From Lomentospora prolificans (taxonomy: Eukaryota; Ascomycota; Sordariomycetes; Microascales; Microascaceae): DNA of 64,000 nt. The DNA is taken from positions 4,092,001-4,156,000 of the forward strand of contig JARFXM010000009.1 of assembly GCA_029532625.1 (NCBI GenBank). Reading direction: 5' to 3'. The position numbers and the translations under genes are program-made. Below the pieces are notes generated by a model, which did not search any database, had not been told where the DNA came from, and saw only the letters and a program-made list of their open reading frames with translations. Shown here piece after piece: positions 47,282 through 60,303 of the stretch (its first letter is position 1; the number at the start of each line of letters is the position of its first letter).

Positions 47282-48474
47282 ATGCTTCTTACCGGGCAAC
47301 TGCTTGGGCGGCATTGATGACCGCAACGACTCATTTGATGCCCTCGCTGTAAAGCTTCATACGATGCTTTCTTCGCGAATGATGACACAACACCGGTTGG
47401 TATGTTTTTTTTTCTGGTTTGGTTTGTGGTAGCCGTGGCGTTCCATGCGAACTAGATACATCGAAAGCGGTCTCCATCATGTGATCATTCCCCAGCATTT
47501 TCGGCTTTTTAGCTCAGATCTAGTGTATTACGACGAACAACGCCCGTCCGAACCCTGCCTCAAATTCGTCTTGTTGTATTTCTTCAGTCTTTTTCCTTCC
47601 GTTCTCGGCTCTAGCTGGGCTCAAGTCCTATGGAGGTGTGACTTGGACTTCCCAGGATGTTTTTCGATTGCACCAATGCCGGATGGTTTGGCATGGCTAG
47701 CGAATGGTAGGCGTCATTCGGAGTTTTTTTCTTTTTTTTCCCTCTTTCAAAAAGGATATATCCCACGGACCAGGGTACATGATGAATGGGTTAGGGCGTG
47801 CTCTATTTCGATGTTCATGGCGTAGTTGATGAAAGGAGGGTATTTCCGCTTTGTCGGCTTGTATGATGAACAACAGAGCCAGTATGCTGTCTTTTTTGGG
47901 GCACCTCGTCTCTTCGAGGTGCAAAACCGGTGGGCCAAGTATACCCATGATCTACAAAGAAAAAAATGGAATAATATCGAGTTGCCTCGTGTTTGATTGG
48001 AATGGGAGAGGACGACTGGTTAACCAGAGTCTTTCCAGACTGATGTCTAGTCTGGGCTCCTCGTATAGTTCTTCTAATTTCAATATATCCAACGGTTGGC
48101 ACTCACTCATTCCTGCCTCTAGGGTTTCTCCGTGGATGTTGTAAGCAGCTTTCTTTTACCCTTTCCCCGTCCATGTGGAAACTATAAGACGTCAACTCGT
48201 GGATTGTGCCTTATCTTCAAGGTTTTGGAAGCCAGGGCTCGGCTCCGTTGTTCGCAATGGTCGCACGCACATTTCGGGCGGCGCCAGCCTGGCGATGACG
48301 CATCCGGCGTAATTTTGGGCTCCCCCACCTGAAATTGAATGAAACAAATGGAAGTCAATGTACGAAGTACCCCCCACCATCAATCATTGATCCAAATTTC
48401 TGGAGCCTTATTGTAACATTGAACACATCTAATGCGTCGTCAAATTCGTGTTTATCGCCACACGTAACTGCACA
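47282..48474 (+). other. Intergenic region between SCD6 and RQC1
   Basis: About 1.2 kb, T-rich near 47405 and 47725; probably the 3' end of SCD6 and promoter of RQC1. No gene is supported. Confidence 0.5.
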
Positions 48475-50746
48475 ATGTCGAGCAGGCAATTAAGAAAAAT
48501 CCGACAGCAGCAGGAGTTGCTCAGGGCAGCTACTCCCACCGAGGAAGATGCTAGCGTTGAGTCAGAAGAGGAAGAATTGGTAGCGCCCGTAAAACCGCGG
48601 GTTAGCATGTTTGCGGCCCTTGGTGGCGACGACGATGAAAACGATGAGAATGAAGCGGACAACTATACGAAAGAGCAGGAGGAAACCCTAGAGGAGAACG
48701 AGAAACAAGTCACAGCCCAGTCTGCTGCAACTTCGAAGAAGAGCAAGAAGAAGAAGAAGAAGGGAAAAAAGAAACAAGGTGGTGACAACGCGGTCGCGGC
48801 AACTCTGGATCCTAACGAGGATGAGATTGATAGGGCGTTGAAGGAGCTCAACATCCAACCGCGAGCTTCGAAAACGGGCGCGACCTCGTCGTCTGGTGGG
48901 GAAGTCTACGAACACGAAGGGCTCAGGCAAGCAAAGGTTCTTGAGATCGACCCCTACAACCTGAAGGCAATTCACGAGATGAAGAACCTTTTCGGCAGGG
49001 AGGTTATTGAGGCCGCAAGGGCAGAAGATGAGGCGGAAGCTGCTGCTGCGAGGAGAAGGTTACTACAGGGCGGAGCACAGCGACAGGTGGATCTGGAAAC
49101 GTTCTTGAGAGGAGACCCCGGAAGGAAGCTTCCGGAGATCACTCTGCGGCGGAATATGTTCATTCAAGGCAAGGACTATTGGCCTCGCGCAACAGCGGGT
49201 GGCCTGGTCATGAAAGAGATGGCGAACGACCCAGAGGGAGTGTGGACCGAGTACGCGTTTGTTCACGAGAAGCAGTACGATGTGATTCAAACCATATTCT
49301 TCCATTGCGTCGGTCTCGGTGACCCCATGCGTATGGTCTACCTCCTAAAGCAGTTTCGTAGGTCTCCCGCTTTCCCTGAGCTCATCCGCGAGTTAATTCC
49401 CGATGTCCTTCTAACTGGTGGTGCATCTAGCATATCACATCTCGACCCTCCTGCAAGTTAGTAGCTTTGCGAAACAAGATCAAAATCAAGCACTCGCAGC
49501 TGACCTCTGTGAGCGGGCTCTTTTTACTTTTGGCCGAGCCACTCTGTCGACTTTCCGGACCAACCTTGAGAAGGGTAGGGCTAGGCTTGACTTTAGAAGG
49601 CCGGAAAACCGACAGTTTTGGTTGGCGGGCTACCACTATCTGAAGAGCCTCATGCGCAAGGGCACGTACAGGACTGCCCTGGAGTGGGCCAAGCTCATCC
49701 TTAGCCTCGATCCGGCTGATCCGTACGGCATGAACCACTTGATCCACATTCTTGCTATCAGGGGCCACGAGTCGAATTGGCTCGAATCCTACATGGGAGC
49801 ATTTGCACAAGGTAGTCTTCATGGAGAGATTCGGTACTATCGCAACACACTTGTGCTCGGCTTGCTTCAAGAGCAGGAAGATGCCAAGGCGAAGGCCCAG
49901 TTGATCACCGAGATCGAGGCTATGCCTTGGCTATACTGCGCCCTTTTCCAAGCTTTAAATCTCGATGCACCTCCCGCTATTTGGGGAGTACAACCGCCGA
50001 GCGAGGTAGATGCATTCTACACAAAGCTGTATATCGAAATGACCAAGGACCTCTGGAATTATCCCCGATCAACTAGCTTGCTCAAGGATGCCGCTAACAT
50101 CGCCAAGAAGCAAGAGACGCTAAAGGCAACGGATGCGGTACTCGAACTCCGGACGGCACGCTTCGTATATCTGGAGGGCAATACGACCATGTTAGGCCTC
50201 GTGCCGAGGCACTATCTCGAGCGGCAGCCCAACTACGAATTCGACCCGTTGCCCCCTGACAAGTCGGCCAATATATTCACCGCAAGCGGAGTAAAGCTGC
50301 CTTTTACAAATGGGGACGACGAAAGTCCGGAAGCGAGAAACTGGCTTCGCAACCTTTTGCCGCGGGAGGCGCCAAGAGGTGACACCGGAGGAGCGGGCGG
50401 CGACATGGATGAGATGGCCATGAACGAGGCTGCAATTGCTCAGGCGTTTGACCTTGACGACTACACAGAGGAAGAACTGGAGGGCTTAGAAGACGATGAC
50501 GCGACGTTAGGACCCGAGGACCTCAACCAACCCTCTGTGCAGGAATCCATCTATAACCGCTTGGTGGACCTCTTTAGGGGGCGACGAAGCGCGGCGGAGC
50601 CGGACGGGGATGGAGACGCGGGAGACACGGCGGCGACGTCAAGTGGGCTTCCTGGGGCTTGGCCGACGGATGAGGCTGATGATGACGCGGCTCGAGGCGC
50701 TGGCGACGGAGAACAGCAGCCGCAAGCGGACGGCCAAGCAAGATGA
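48475..50746 (+). CDS. RQC1: RQC1/TCF25, ribosome-quality-control factor
   Basis: Two exons (48475-49357 and 49431-50746) encode 732 aa. The start MSSRQLRKIRQQQE is the first ATG in frame. The first 110 residues are acidic, then a poly-lysine tract (residues 88-100) appears. The conserved TCF25 region includes EIDPYNLKAIHEMKNLFG, FIQGKDYWPRATAGGLVM, VVYLL-like KQFPYHISTLLQVSSF (rebuilt across the intron), RRPENRQFWLAGYHY and RTALEWAKLILSLDPADPYG. The C-terminus is acidic and disordered. RQC1 joins Ltn1 and Rqc2 on stalled 60S subunits and helps extract and ubiquitylate the nascent chain. The intron (73 nt) has a CTAAC branch point. Identification is very secure. Confidence 0.95.
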
Positions 50747-53700
50747 CCGGATTGCAACTGGCTTCTTCCTCTCAAGTGTGTAGTATTGTTGTAGATCTTT
50801 TTTTCTCGGCCGGACATGGGACAAAAAAAAGCATGAATTGGGTGATGGAAAGAAAAGACTGCCAACACCGAAATTGTCCAAGAGCTTGTGCGTGCCTGAC
50901 CCACATGAAAGTTTGGATTTAGAATACAACAAGGGTATAATTATATGAAATAAGGATAAGACAGAAAGTGAGCTAAGATTGAGGAAAAAGCAAGTCGATA
51001 TTACCCACAAGTACCTCACAGTCCGGTCGGCTCGTTCAGGGCAACGCCGTGAAACAGCTGGCCATGCGTGAGAAAGAGAAGGGCAAACGACGCCCTCGCG
51101 CAATGCTCCGCGCGCAAAGCTCGCTGGCGAAAGCTTCCAAATGTGCTTACCTTACTATGCTGTCGGTTGTCCTCTCACAGCACTGCCTCCTCACTCTTTC
51201 CAGGGGTCAGACGAACGGGTGGGCCTCGGGGGAGATTACCACCCTGGGCTTCGATTCTTGATACCGAGTGCGGTGTTGGTGGAGATTTTGTAATACCGAC
51301 CAGCAACAGGGAGGGCCGAAAGGCAACAAGGTAGGGCAGGCAGCACAGGGCGAACCAGTGAACCGTGGGTTATTAGTGAAACCTGGGTCGGAAAAGGCGA
51401 GGGCGTAGCCCGGAGATTGGGTGATTTGGGGTGGGCTTGCGAGGAGGGGTGGGAAAGCCAGCCAGCAGTAGCAGTGGTGGGCGGGTTCGGCCGAAGATTA
51501 AATGATTGCTGGCTGGCTTGCGGTCTTGGAATGGGCGGGCGCACTAATAAGCCTTGATTTTCCTTCGTCCGAACGGAGCTTGGCACTGCTTCTTCTCCGG
51601 GGCCAGCGTATCCAGGATGTTGGTGCGCTGGGCGCGGGCGGGGGAACGGCTGGTATACGCAGGCAGCGCCAGAGACGGCGCTAGAGGAATGTCAAGTACC
51701 GAAGTACTAATTTACGAATAAGCAGGGCGTGGAACGGGGTAGCCCACGAGGAGCACGAGTAGTGTTTGATGGGTTGTGCTCAAATCGCTTCCTCTCCTCA
51801 TGAGACGCGCGCATATTGATGCCTGAGTCTACCAATTCAAACATCAGAGGGTAGGTGGACGCGTCCGCGGAGTACGTGGACTTGTAGAGCCGGGAGTACA
51901 GAGTACATTCCAAGTACGTACCCGCACGCATCTCGTACAGTAGAGGTATTATGGACTTGGTGGAAGAAGATGGATGATGAAAAGATCATCAGTACCTTGG
52001 TACTCAGACTCAAGATGCATTCAATCATTGATGCATTGCCATCCCTACCCCGATACCAGTGCCGACCTAAGTATAGACTTGAGCCGATAGCCTTCGATTG
52101 TGCCTAAGCTTACCGTATTTGCGCGCGCTTGAAATAAGGTGCGCCAGGGTTCTAGTCCCTTTAGGCCTGATCATGCCAAGAGCAAGGCGATTCAACAGGT
52201 CAATGGTGCGAGTCGGGAACGTTCTGACGTGGTCGGGTCCGACCTGGATACTGCTGAGACGATGCAGTCAGATTGCGTTCGGGGGATTTGCGCCAACGAT
52301 GCAATGGTACAAAGATTAAACTACAGCCTGCACCCTTTGGGGGGGAAGGAGATTTTGCATCGAATGAAGCCAAATAATTCTTGTTTTTCCTGGGGCAGCT
52401 ATGCACGCCGTATACATGGATCGTTCACTACCCTTGGCGCCAGTGCCTGATGGAACGCACTATCGGAGATCAGATTGAGGATCAGCGGCGCTGAATATTT
52501 AAGTTAAAAAGACTAAGAACCCCCCTGGTAGTGGTTACTCGTACGGCACCTCAGACTAGCCGGGTGCGTTGAACCTTGGAAGTGTATTAATACTGGTAAC
52601 AAGGATGGGAAGCTCGAGGGGGAGAGAGAGCCAGAGAGAGTATTGTGTACCTGCGTGTGAAGGTGCAAATGAGGTCTAGTGTGAAAGGAACGAGAGACTA
52701 TGTAGGCCGAGGACGTGTCCTGTCCATCCATTTGAAGATACTTGCTATTAAGTGGATTGTCCTCAGTGCTCACACAGAACAGAGGTCTGCTTCCGCGGGA
52801 AAGCCAGCACAAGCGTGGATGGATGTGCATAGTGGACTGAGCAGGTACCTTTCATCTCGCGAGACGGGCTTCTTTGGGGCTTCGTCTGTTTCCTCGTCTT
52901 ATATTTTCCCGTTTCAACTCTCCGTTTTCGTTTGTGTCTTTGCCTCATTCCAGCTCGGCCTATCCCACAAATATCCATCGGCTTCAGCATCAAAGGCATA
53001 CCGAGGCATGCATGGCCTGGGCCTGCATCGCACGCTACAGATCCCACCATTCAATTATTAGTCCATATCCCTTTCCCAGCCAAAGCCCCATCTCTAGAGC
53101 TCGACTGTGTGTTGCGAGTACTTGTTAATGTACAAGTAGCTGCTGCTTCAAATACTGTATTTCAGATCCATTGCTGCCGGAGAGGAACCAAGAAGAAAAA
53201 AAAAAAAAGGCTACACCACCCCCCAAGCGCACGCAACGCCACCGAGCTGGAGGCGACTTCATTATCCCGAAAGAGGACGATTCCTATTAGAATTAATACT
53301 CATAGACGCGAACCCATCCACCCATCTGAGCCCTTGCCGAGTTCCCCCCCTTCGCCCCCCCGACCCTAATCCCGAGTAATACCCAAACCTCTAATTTTTG
53401 CCTCTGGTCTACATCCACCATCGCTCCTTGGCTCTTTTACCCTTTCATGCAATATTCCGCCTCTTTTTGACTGCTACCCTCCACTTTTCTTTGCCTTCTC
53501 ATCCACTTGTGTGCTGCGCCTGAATCGAACTTGGAGCCTCGTTTCCACTTGGCCGTGGTATTGCGCCTCCTTCGTCCACCCCCAAATGCCCGTTTCTTCC
53601 CATTCTCAGGCCCTATCAGGAGGTACGGCGACTGTCTCCCCCGAACATCAATGACCAGTCAGACCAGTCGATAGGTTGAGCGCATATCGATTTTTCCCAT

Positions 53701-54242
53701 CCTGATTCGTCATCCTATCGAACTGTCTTAAAGGCAACTGGCCAGCTTCACTTTGGGGACCAAAGAGAAGAAGAGCCTGGAAGGTGGAAACAGTTAAGAG
53801 AAGCGAACACCAAAATTCTCCCATCGCCGCCTCGTCTGACCGAAAGTGCCCCCAATATATTTTGTTGTCTGCCTCTAGCCGTAGTGGAGTAGGGCCACCC
53901 AACTACGGGTACGTCTGATCTTGGGGTTTCGCTTTCTTCATCTCGTTCTATCCCAACCACCAGAAAAGGGTTTCGAGCTGCTGCCCGCCCGCGAACGACT
54001 TTGGTAGCGGAATTTTCAAATTCCCGCAGGTCAACCTGGAGATACGGACACAGGCAACCCATCGTTTTGAATACTGCAAAGACAAGGTTGAGCTTGGGCG
54101 AGACTTGGAACGACTGGGTCTGGCACGGTGCCAGCACTACTCCCCGACTTGAGCTCTTTTCCTCTCCTTCCTTCGCATCCCGAGTTTCCACGCCAGATAT
54201 CCGTGGGGTAACCGGGTCGGTGGCCGAAACGAAACCTTGACC
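50747..54242 (+). other. Long intergenic region and leader of the Zn2Cys6 gene
   Basis: About 3.5 kb without a supported gene. From about 52870 to 54242 it is CT-rich, with several short upstream frames, consistent with a long 5' leader or promoter of the regulator. An A-rich tract lies at about 53193-53208. Confidence 0.5.
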
Positions 54243-56896
54243 ATGTCCGCCTCGGTGATCCCTCCGATGAGCAATGGCTCGTACGACCGGTCGCATTCGC
54301 AAGCACCGTCTCTACCCGACGCATCTTCCCAACACTCGCGGCCCTTCTCTCAGACACCCCAAGCCTCTCAACAATCTCAACAACCACCGCAGCAACAAAC
54401 CTCTCTATCCCAGACGCCGCAGCTATCCCATCAAGCGCAGCCACGTAGCGTTAAGCGCCCGAGACCGGTCAAGTCTTGCACCGAATGCCGTAAGCGCAAG
54501 CTCAAGTGTGATCGATCGTGCCCTTGTTCGCAATGTCAGAAATCGAGCCGCCAGTGCAAATATGCGGCTGATCAGGATGCTGGGAATAACTCCGACGCCT
54601 CCGACGGAGAAGCCAACGATAGCCAGCGTGCCCAGAAGCGCCCGTGCCACCTAACACCCACCGGGTCGCAGCACCAGTCCACACTAGGGCTCCTCGAGCC
54701 GCCCTTTAGTACGCCGATGCGAAACGGAGATGTGGCCGTGCTTGCGGGCATGACACTGGAGGAGCTGGCGATGAGGGTAGATCGGTTGGAGAAGCACGTT
54801 CTCGCGAGGAGTCCTGCGAGAACGGAATTGAGCAGCATCAAGGCCCAACTGTCGACGGCGGCGCCGAATACGCTACGATGTTTAACTGTGAAGAGCGGGG
54901 CTTCAAGAACGCGATTTTTCGGCCAGAGCAGTACGCGCGTGATGATCAATCTTGTGGGTATCCTTCGTCCGCCCTGGACATTCTACACCGCGCACCTGGA
55001 TGACCCCACCTCCCTTGGGCTGGCAGCTAATAATGAAAATCCTTGTTCCTCTAGTTCGACGAAGCGAAAGACTACCTCGCAAACTGCAAAAGGATTGATG
55101 GGCTACGGGATATCTTCATCCGGATAGAAGCTCTCCAAAAAGTAATGCAGGACGAACACCGAAGGTTGATCGCGCCGATTCCCGTTTACGTTGACTCGAT
55201 GCTCCCGATACAGAAGAGAATGACGGATATCATGCCTCCCAAGGCTGTTTGCGATAGGCTTATCTCCTCGTATATTGATACAAACGAAATCATATATCGA
55301 ATGGTGCACGTCCCAACTTTCAAGGCCCAGTATGACCTCTACTGGGAAAACCAGCTTCAATCCGACTACTTTCTCCCCCAACTTCTTACCGTCCTCGCCA
55401 TCGGCTCACGATTTACCGCCAGCTCGAAGGGGCTGAGTCACGAGCGGCGGGATGGTGTGAATATCCCCACCGCATGTGCGCTAGTACGTACCTGGCTTGA
55501 TGGACTAAGAGGCAAGCAGTTGGTGGAGTTCACCACCCTACAGACGGAATTGCTCCTCCTACATGCGCGAAGGATGATGTCGCTCTCGAAGCTGCATGAG
55601 ACATGGTCGCAGCTCGGCTATATCGTCCGCATGGCCATGACGATGGGCATGCACCGCGATCCGGACGAGTTCGTTAAGCTAAACGCATTTCAGGGAGAGA
55701 TGAGGCGGCGTTTGTGGTTCACAATTTTGGACATGGATCTTTACATTTCGCTAGCGAGCAACCTCCCCTGCCTCATTCGCGACGGAGACTATACGTGCAA
55801 GCCCCCAAGGAACCTCGACGACGCCGACCTCTACGAGGAGATGAAGGTCCTTCCGCAAGAAAAGCCGATCGAGCATCCGACCGAGTGTCAGATTCAAGTC
55901 TACGCAAGCATGACGCTACCGCTACGAGTCAAGGTCACGCACCTGGTCAACCGCATAGATGCGATACAAGACTACGGCGAGGTTCTCGAGGTGGGACAGA
56001 GGCTCGACAAGTATATCGAAGATCTCGGTTTCATGTTCCCGAGATACGGCTACGTCGACAGGAATCGGAGCAAGGAATGGCGATGGCGCGTGGTCATTGA
56101 CATGCACGTACGGCGGCCCCTGCTGGCCCTTTACCGTCCGTTCGTGTTGGGAGTGCCCGATGCGCCCCAAGAAATCGTACGGGTGTACTTGCGGTCATCG
56201 CTAGTAATCCTGAGGTACCTCGACGAGATGGATCCCACGTTACCTCACTACGACGAGACGTGCGACATGTATATCCAGATTCTGCGGCAGGACATTATTC
56301 AGGCGGCATTCAGTATCTGCTGGCACATTATGAACATAATCAGGCAGAACCCGACAAATGGCGCAACCATGTCCCCGAATGCGTCGGGAGGCCACTTGGA
56401 TGACATTATGCCGGGTACCCCGTCGAGACTAATGGCGACGGTGCAGAAGTCACTCGATCTGCTCGTCCGCAAGGCTACGATGTGCGACCTCAAGGACATT
56501 ATCCCCCTCGCAGTGGTATTCACCTGCATCAAGCGATACCCCCACCAGATGGATGAAGAATCCATGGTGGGCGAGCTCCAGCTCCTTTTTGAGGGACTAC
56601 TGCGGAGCACGAACACGAACCCTGAGAAGCTGAACGCCAAAGTGGCCGAGCTGACGGCAGCCACCCACCGGAACGCGATGGCACCACAGCAGGGCCAGGG
56701 TCAGGCTACGGGGCCATCCCAGGGCCAAGCCCACCACGGTGGTGGCGTCGACCACTATCCGCAAGTGAGATCGCAACAGCCTTTTATGTATACCGGACAG
56801 GCTGCGGTGTCGAATTCTGTGCCCGCAGCGGGGAGTTCGACGTGCGAGAATTGGGGATACGGCGGTTGGGTCGACAACGGAATGACAAAGATGTAA
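54243..56896 (+). CDS. Zn2Cys6 fungal transcription factor
   Basis: Two exons (54243-54953 and 55055-56896) encode 850 aa. A Gln/Ser-rich N-terminus leads to the binuclear zinc cluster with Cys79, 82, 89, 95, 98 and 105 (CTECRKRKLKCDRSCPCSQC, spacing 2-6-5-2-6), which binds CGG triplets. A short coiled coil follows (LEELAMRVDRLEKHV), usual for dimer formation. After the intron the fungal_trans middle homology domain appears, with HVPTFKAQYDLYW, WSQLGYIVRMAMTMGMHRDP and GEMRRRLWFTILDMDLYISL. The tail is Gln/Gly/His-rich. The intron has a GTGGGT donor and keeps phase 0. Neighbours give no target pathway and I do not recognise an ortholog by name. The first ATG is used as start. Confidence 0.92.
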
Positions 56897-58737
56897 ATGG
56901 GGGAGACAACCCTTTTTCTTTCCCCCCCAATTGAACTTGTGTCTCCCTGAGTGTGGAGATACCATATACGTATACTGGTCCCGTGAAGGGGCCGGACTAG
57001 GTGGTAGATTGTGCTGTGGTACTCGACGCCTTTCTTTCTTTTTTTCTCGACTCTCTTGATTTCTTACGCCTTGTCGACATGGCGCTTGTGTATGGTGTAT
57101 ATGGTGGCACTGGGAAGCTCTGGGTATTTTGGGGCGGGCTTTCTTACTTGGTTTCTCATTTTATCTCTTGTTTTCAAGCCAAAAGGGGACATGCTTGTAA
57201 GGATGCACGTCAGTCCTTGCACATCCGTTTGCCCTCGACCTGCTTTTCCTTTTATCTTACTCTTTTTCTTGCCATTTTTCCAACTCGTTTTTGGGAAGCC
57301 TTGCGGTGGTCCCCTTGCAATTGATTCGCCAGCAGCCTCCATCCGTTGACGACGACGGAGAGGGCAGGAGGAGTGTGTGTTTCGCGTTTGATAGATTTCC
57401 TTAAGGGTTGTGCAACAAAACCAAAAGTTATTGGGAATCGGGCATTTGGGGTTCGCTCGCCATGTCGAGCTCGGGAACTAGGAACTAGGATTATATTGGG
57501 AGGAACCGACTTTGTCTTTTTGCTTGCAAGGCGGTGTTATCGCGCCTCACTGTTAGGCCTCACAGTGGACTGTGTACGAGAGAGCAAGTTCGAGTCCGAG
57601 GATTAGTTTGGTCTCGGCTTAGTGTAGAGCCTCGACGAGAGACTCTACAGTTGGTGGAATGGTGAATTTGAGTAGGGACATATATAAATAAACAAACAAA
57701 TATTTATATTTATATTTATATATCTGTGCCTCTTGCGGAGACGGGCACTTCAACCTCTTTTTGGCCACCTCTCGCTTTTTTTCTTTTTAGCAATTTATCT
57801 CGACCCAGGGTGGAGAGGAGAGTAGCGATGAAAAAGTATTAGGCAGTGATTGACAAGCTGGTGATCCGAGCCTCCCATGAACTAATACGAAGAAGCCTCG
57901 GCTTGTCTGCGGACCTGTGACAGTGGAAGCAGGGAACCTTGGCCTGTGGGGGAGAAATGCGGGGAAGGAACAGCGCTGAGCAACAATTCCACGACGGTCC
58001 GCGAGAGTGCATGGCGCGAGGGTCAAGCTAAGGCAAGCCGACGAGCTAAAGCGGTGCAATGCCCGGTTTCCCGGGATTTTGGAATCTGGAGCTTGGTAAG
58101 CATGGAGGAGGAGGGATATGAGGGAGCGACGCGGATTGATCAGATGGACATTATGGGAGGAACAAGGACCAGGTGTGATGAGCAGATGCTGAGTCTCTCT
58201 TGGTTGCTGTGCTTAAAACAAAACAGAGCGGTCGCCCCAAGTCTCAACGTGCCTCGGCAAAGTGATGCGGAGCGGTGTGGGGTAAGTATTAGGAGCCACC
58301 GAAAGGGCGGGCGGGCACTGATTATCCTCCGAATCAGTATGCTGGCTGGGCATGCTGAAGCTCTAGTGGAGGGTGGGATTGAGCTTGAAGTGGAACTCGA
58401 GTCCGGGGTAGGTTAGCTTCGACGGAGAGGGGGTGTGCTGGTGTGAAGGGACGGTGATCTATATATATGTACATATATATTCTAGGTTGGCAGTTGGGAG
58501 AGTATATACTCTTGCCCACTCTTTGAACCTTCGAATTTCGTTCGTTTTTTACGACGGACCTAGCTTGGAATCGTTTTCTCGACATTTTTGTGTACACCAT
58601 ATTATTTTAAGTCCTAGGATATATTCTATTCTGGTCACCTCAGATCCGACTCACTCTCAACATCTCCCAATCTCGGGACCTTGACACATACGCACATATC
58701 CACACACACACACACACAACCACCTCCCAGCTCCACC
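56897..58737 (+). other. Intergenic region between the regulator and the thiolase
   Basis: About 1.8 kb. It holds an AT-rich tract (57680-57725), a TATATA-rich segment near 58460-58485 and a CA repeat in the thiolase leader. Open frames present here lack family features. Confidence 0.5.
58701..58719. repeat. CA dinucleotide repeat in the thiolase leader
   Basis: About nine CA units end 19 bases before the thiolase ATG, so they are probably transcribed. Confidence 0.8.
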
Positions 58738-60275
58738 ATGGCCCCCTCAAAGTCCACCAAGGTCCCGCCGCCCGTCTACGTGCTGGGCGTCGGCATGACC
58801 AAATTCCTCAAGCCCGGCTCCGGCGTCGACTACCCGGAGATGGGTCTTGAGGCGGGCGTCAAGGCCCTCCTGGACGCGCAGGTGACGTACGACGACGTGG
58901 AGTCGGCGGTGGCGTGCTACTGCTACGGCGACTCGACGTGCGGTCAGCGCGTGGTGTACCAGCTGGGCATGACGCAGATCCCCGTCTACAACGTCAACAA
59001 CAACTGCAGCACCGGGTCGACCGGCCTGGCCATGGCGAGGACCCTCATCGCCGCCGGCCAGGACTGCGTCTTCGTCGTCGGCTTCGAGAAGATGATGAGT
59101 GGGAGCTTGAAGGGCTTCTGGGACGATAGGGCGAGCCCGTTGGGGCCTACCGTTGCGATGATGGCGCAGACGAGGGGGCTTACGAAGGCGCCCGGTGCGG
59201 CGCAGATGTTTGGCAATGCGGGCCGGGAGTACATGGAGAAGTGAGTCGTGTTGTCTTTTTTTTTCTTCTTCTCTTTCTTTCTCATATGTATATATATATA
59301 TGTATACGAAAGTAGGAGGGAAAAAGAGAGAGAGTATGATAGGCGAAGATGCTAACGCGAGAGGAATGCAGGTACGGCGCCAAGCCCGAGGACTTTGCCG
59401 AGATCGCGCGCATCAACCACGCGCACTCGCCCAACAACCCCTACTCCCAATTCCAAGACGTCTACACGCTTGAGCAGATCCTAGCGTCCCCCAAGATCCA
59501 CGACCCGCTCACCAAGCTCCAGTGCTGCCCCACGTCAGACGGCGCCGCCGCCGCCGTGCTCGTCTCCCAGGCCTTCCTCGACGCCCGCCCCCACCTCCGC
59601 GACCGTGCGATCCTGGTCGCCGGCCAAGCCCTGACCACCGACGCGCCCAGCATGTACAACCGCAGCTCCATCGACCTCATGGGCTACGACATGACGAAGC
59701 GCGCGGCCGAGACGGCCCTCGGCCAGGCGGGCATCTCGGCGAGGGACGTGCAGGTCGTGGAGCTGCACGACTGCTTCTCCGCCAACGAGATGGTTGTCAT
59801 TGACGCGCTGGGGTTGAGCGACGTCGGCAAGGCGCACGAGCTCGTGAGGAACGGGGACATCACCTACGGGGGCAAGTACGTCGTCAACCCTTCCGGCGGT
59901 CTGATCTCCAAGGGCCACCCGCTAGGCGCGACGGGCATCGCGCAGTGCGCGGAGCTGGTCTGGCATCTGCGCGGGTGGGCGAATAACCGCGCGGCGGGCG
60001 GCCGGGGCGCCAAGGTCAAGGGCAAGCGGGGCACCAAGTGGGCGCTGCAGCATAACCTCGGCCTCGGAGGCGCCGCCGTGGTTACCGTGTACGGGAGGGC
60101 GGACGGGAAAGAGGCGGTGGTGCTGAGCGATGCCGAGATTGCCCGGGTTAGCGGGGTGGGGTATAATCCGGCGGTGGAGGCGCGGGGCGTCACCGAGGAG
60201 GAGATTGCCAAGGTGTCGAGCAAGGACAAGTCGTGTGCGTGGGCGAGGCAGGGGGCGCTCAAGGCGAGATTCTAA
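58738..60275 (+). CDS. SCP2-type thiolase (3-oxoacyl-CoA thiolase, SCPx thiolase domain)
   Basis: Two exons (58738-59240 and 59372-60275) encode 468 aa. The nucleophile is Cys90 in VNNNCSTGSTGLAMA. The active-site loops ELHDCFSANE and GHPLGATG follow in the usual order. These are typical of the SCP2/SCPx thiolase class, which cleaves branched or long 3-oxoacyl-CoA in peroxisomes. The lipid-transfer SCP2 domain of vertebrate SCPx is absent, so this is a thiolase-only form. The C-terminus reads KARF; ARF is a weak, non-classical match to a PTS1 signal. The exons are very GC-rich at third positions. The 131-nt intron contains a TA repeat. Assignment to the family is secure; the substrate is inferred from the family. 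Confidence 0.94.
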
Positions 60276-60280
60276 GGGCC

Positions 60281-60303
60281 GGGGGGGGGGGGGGGGGGGG
60301 GGG
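60281..60303. repeat. Poly-G run of 23
   Basis: An uninterrupted G homopolymer starts five bases after the thiolase stop codon. Its length may be uncertain because sequencing often errs in such runs. Confidence 0.85.
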
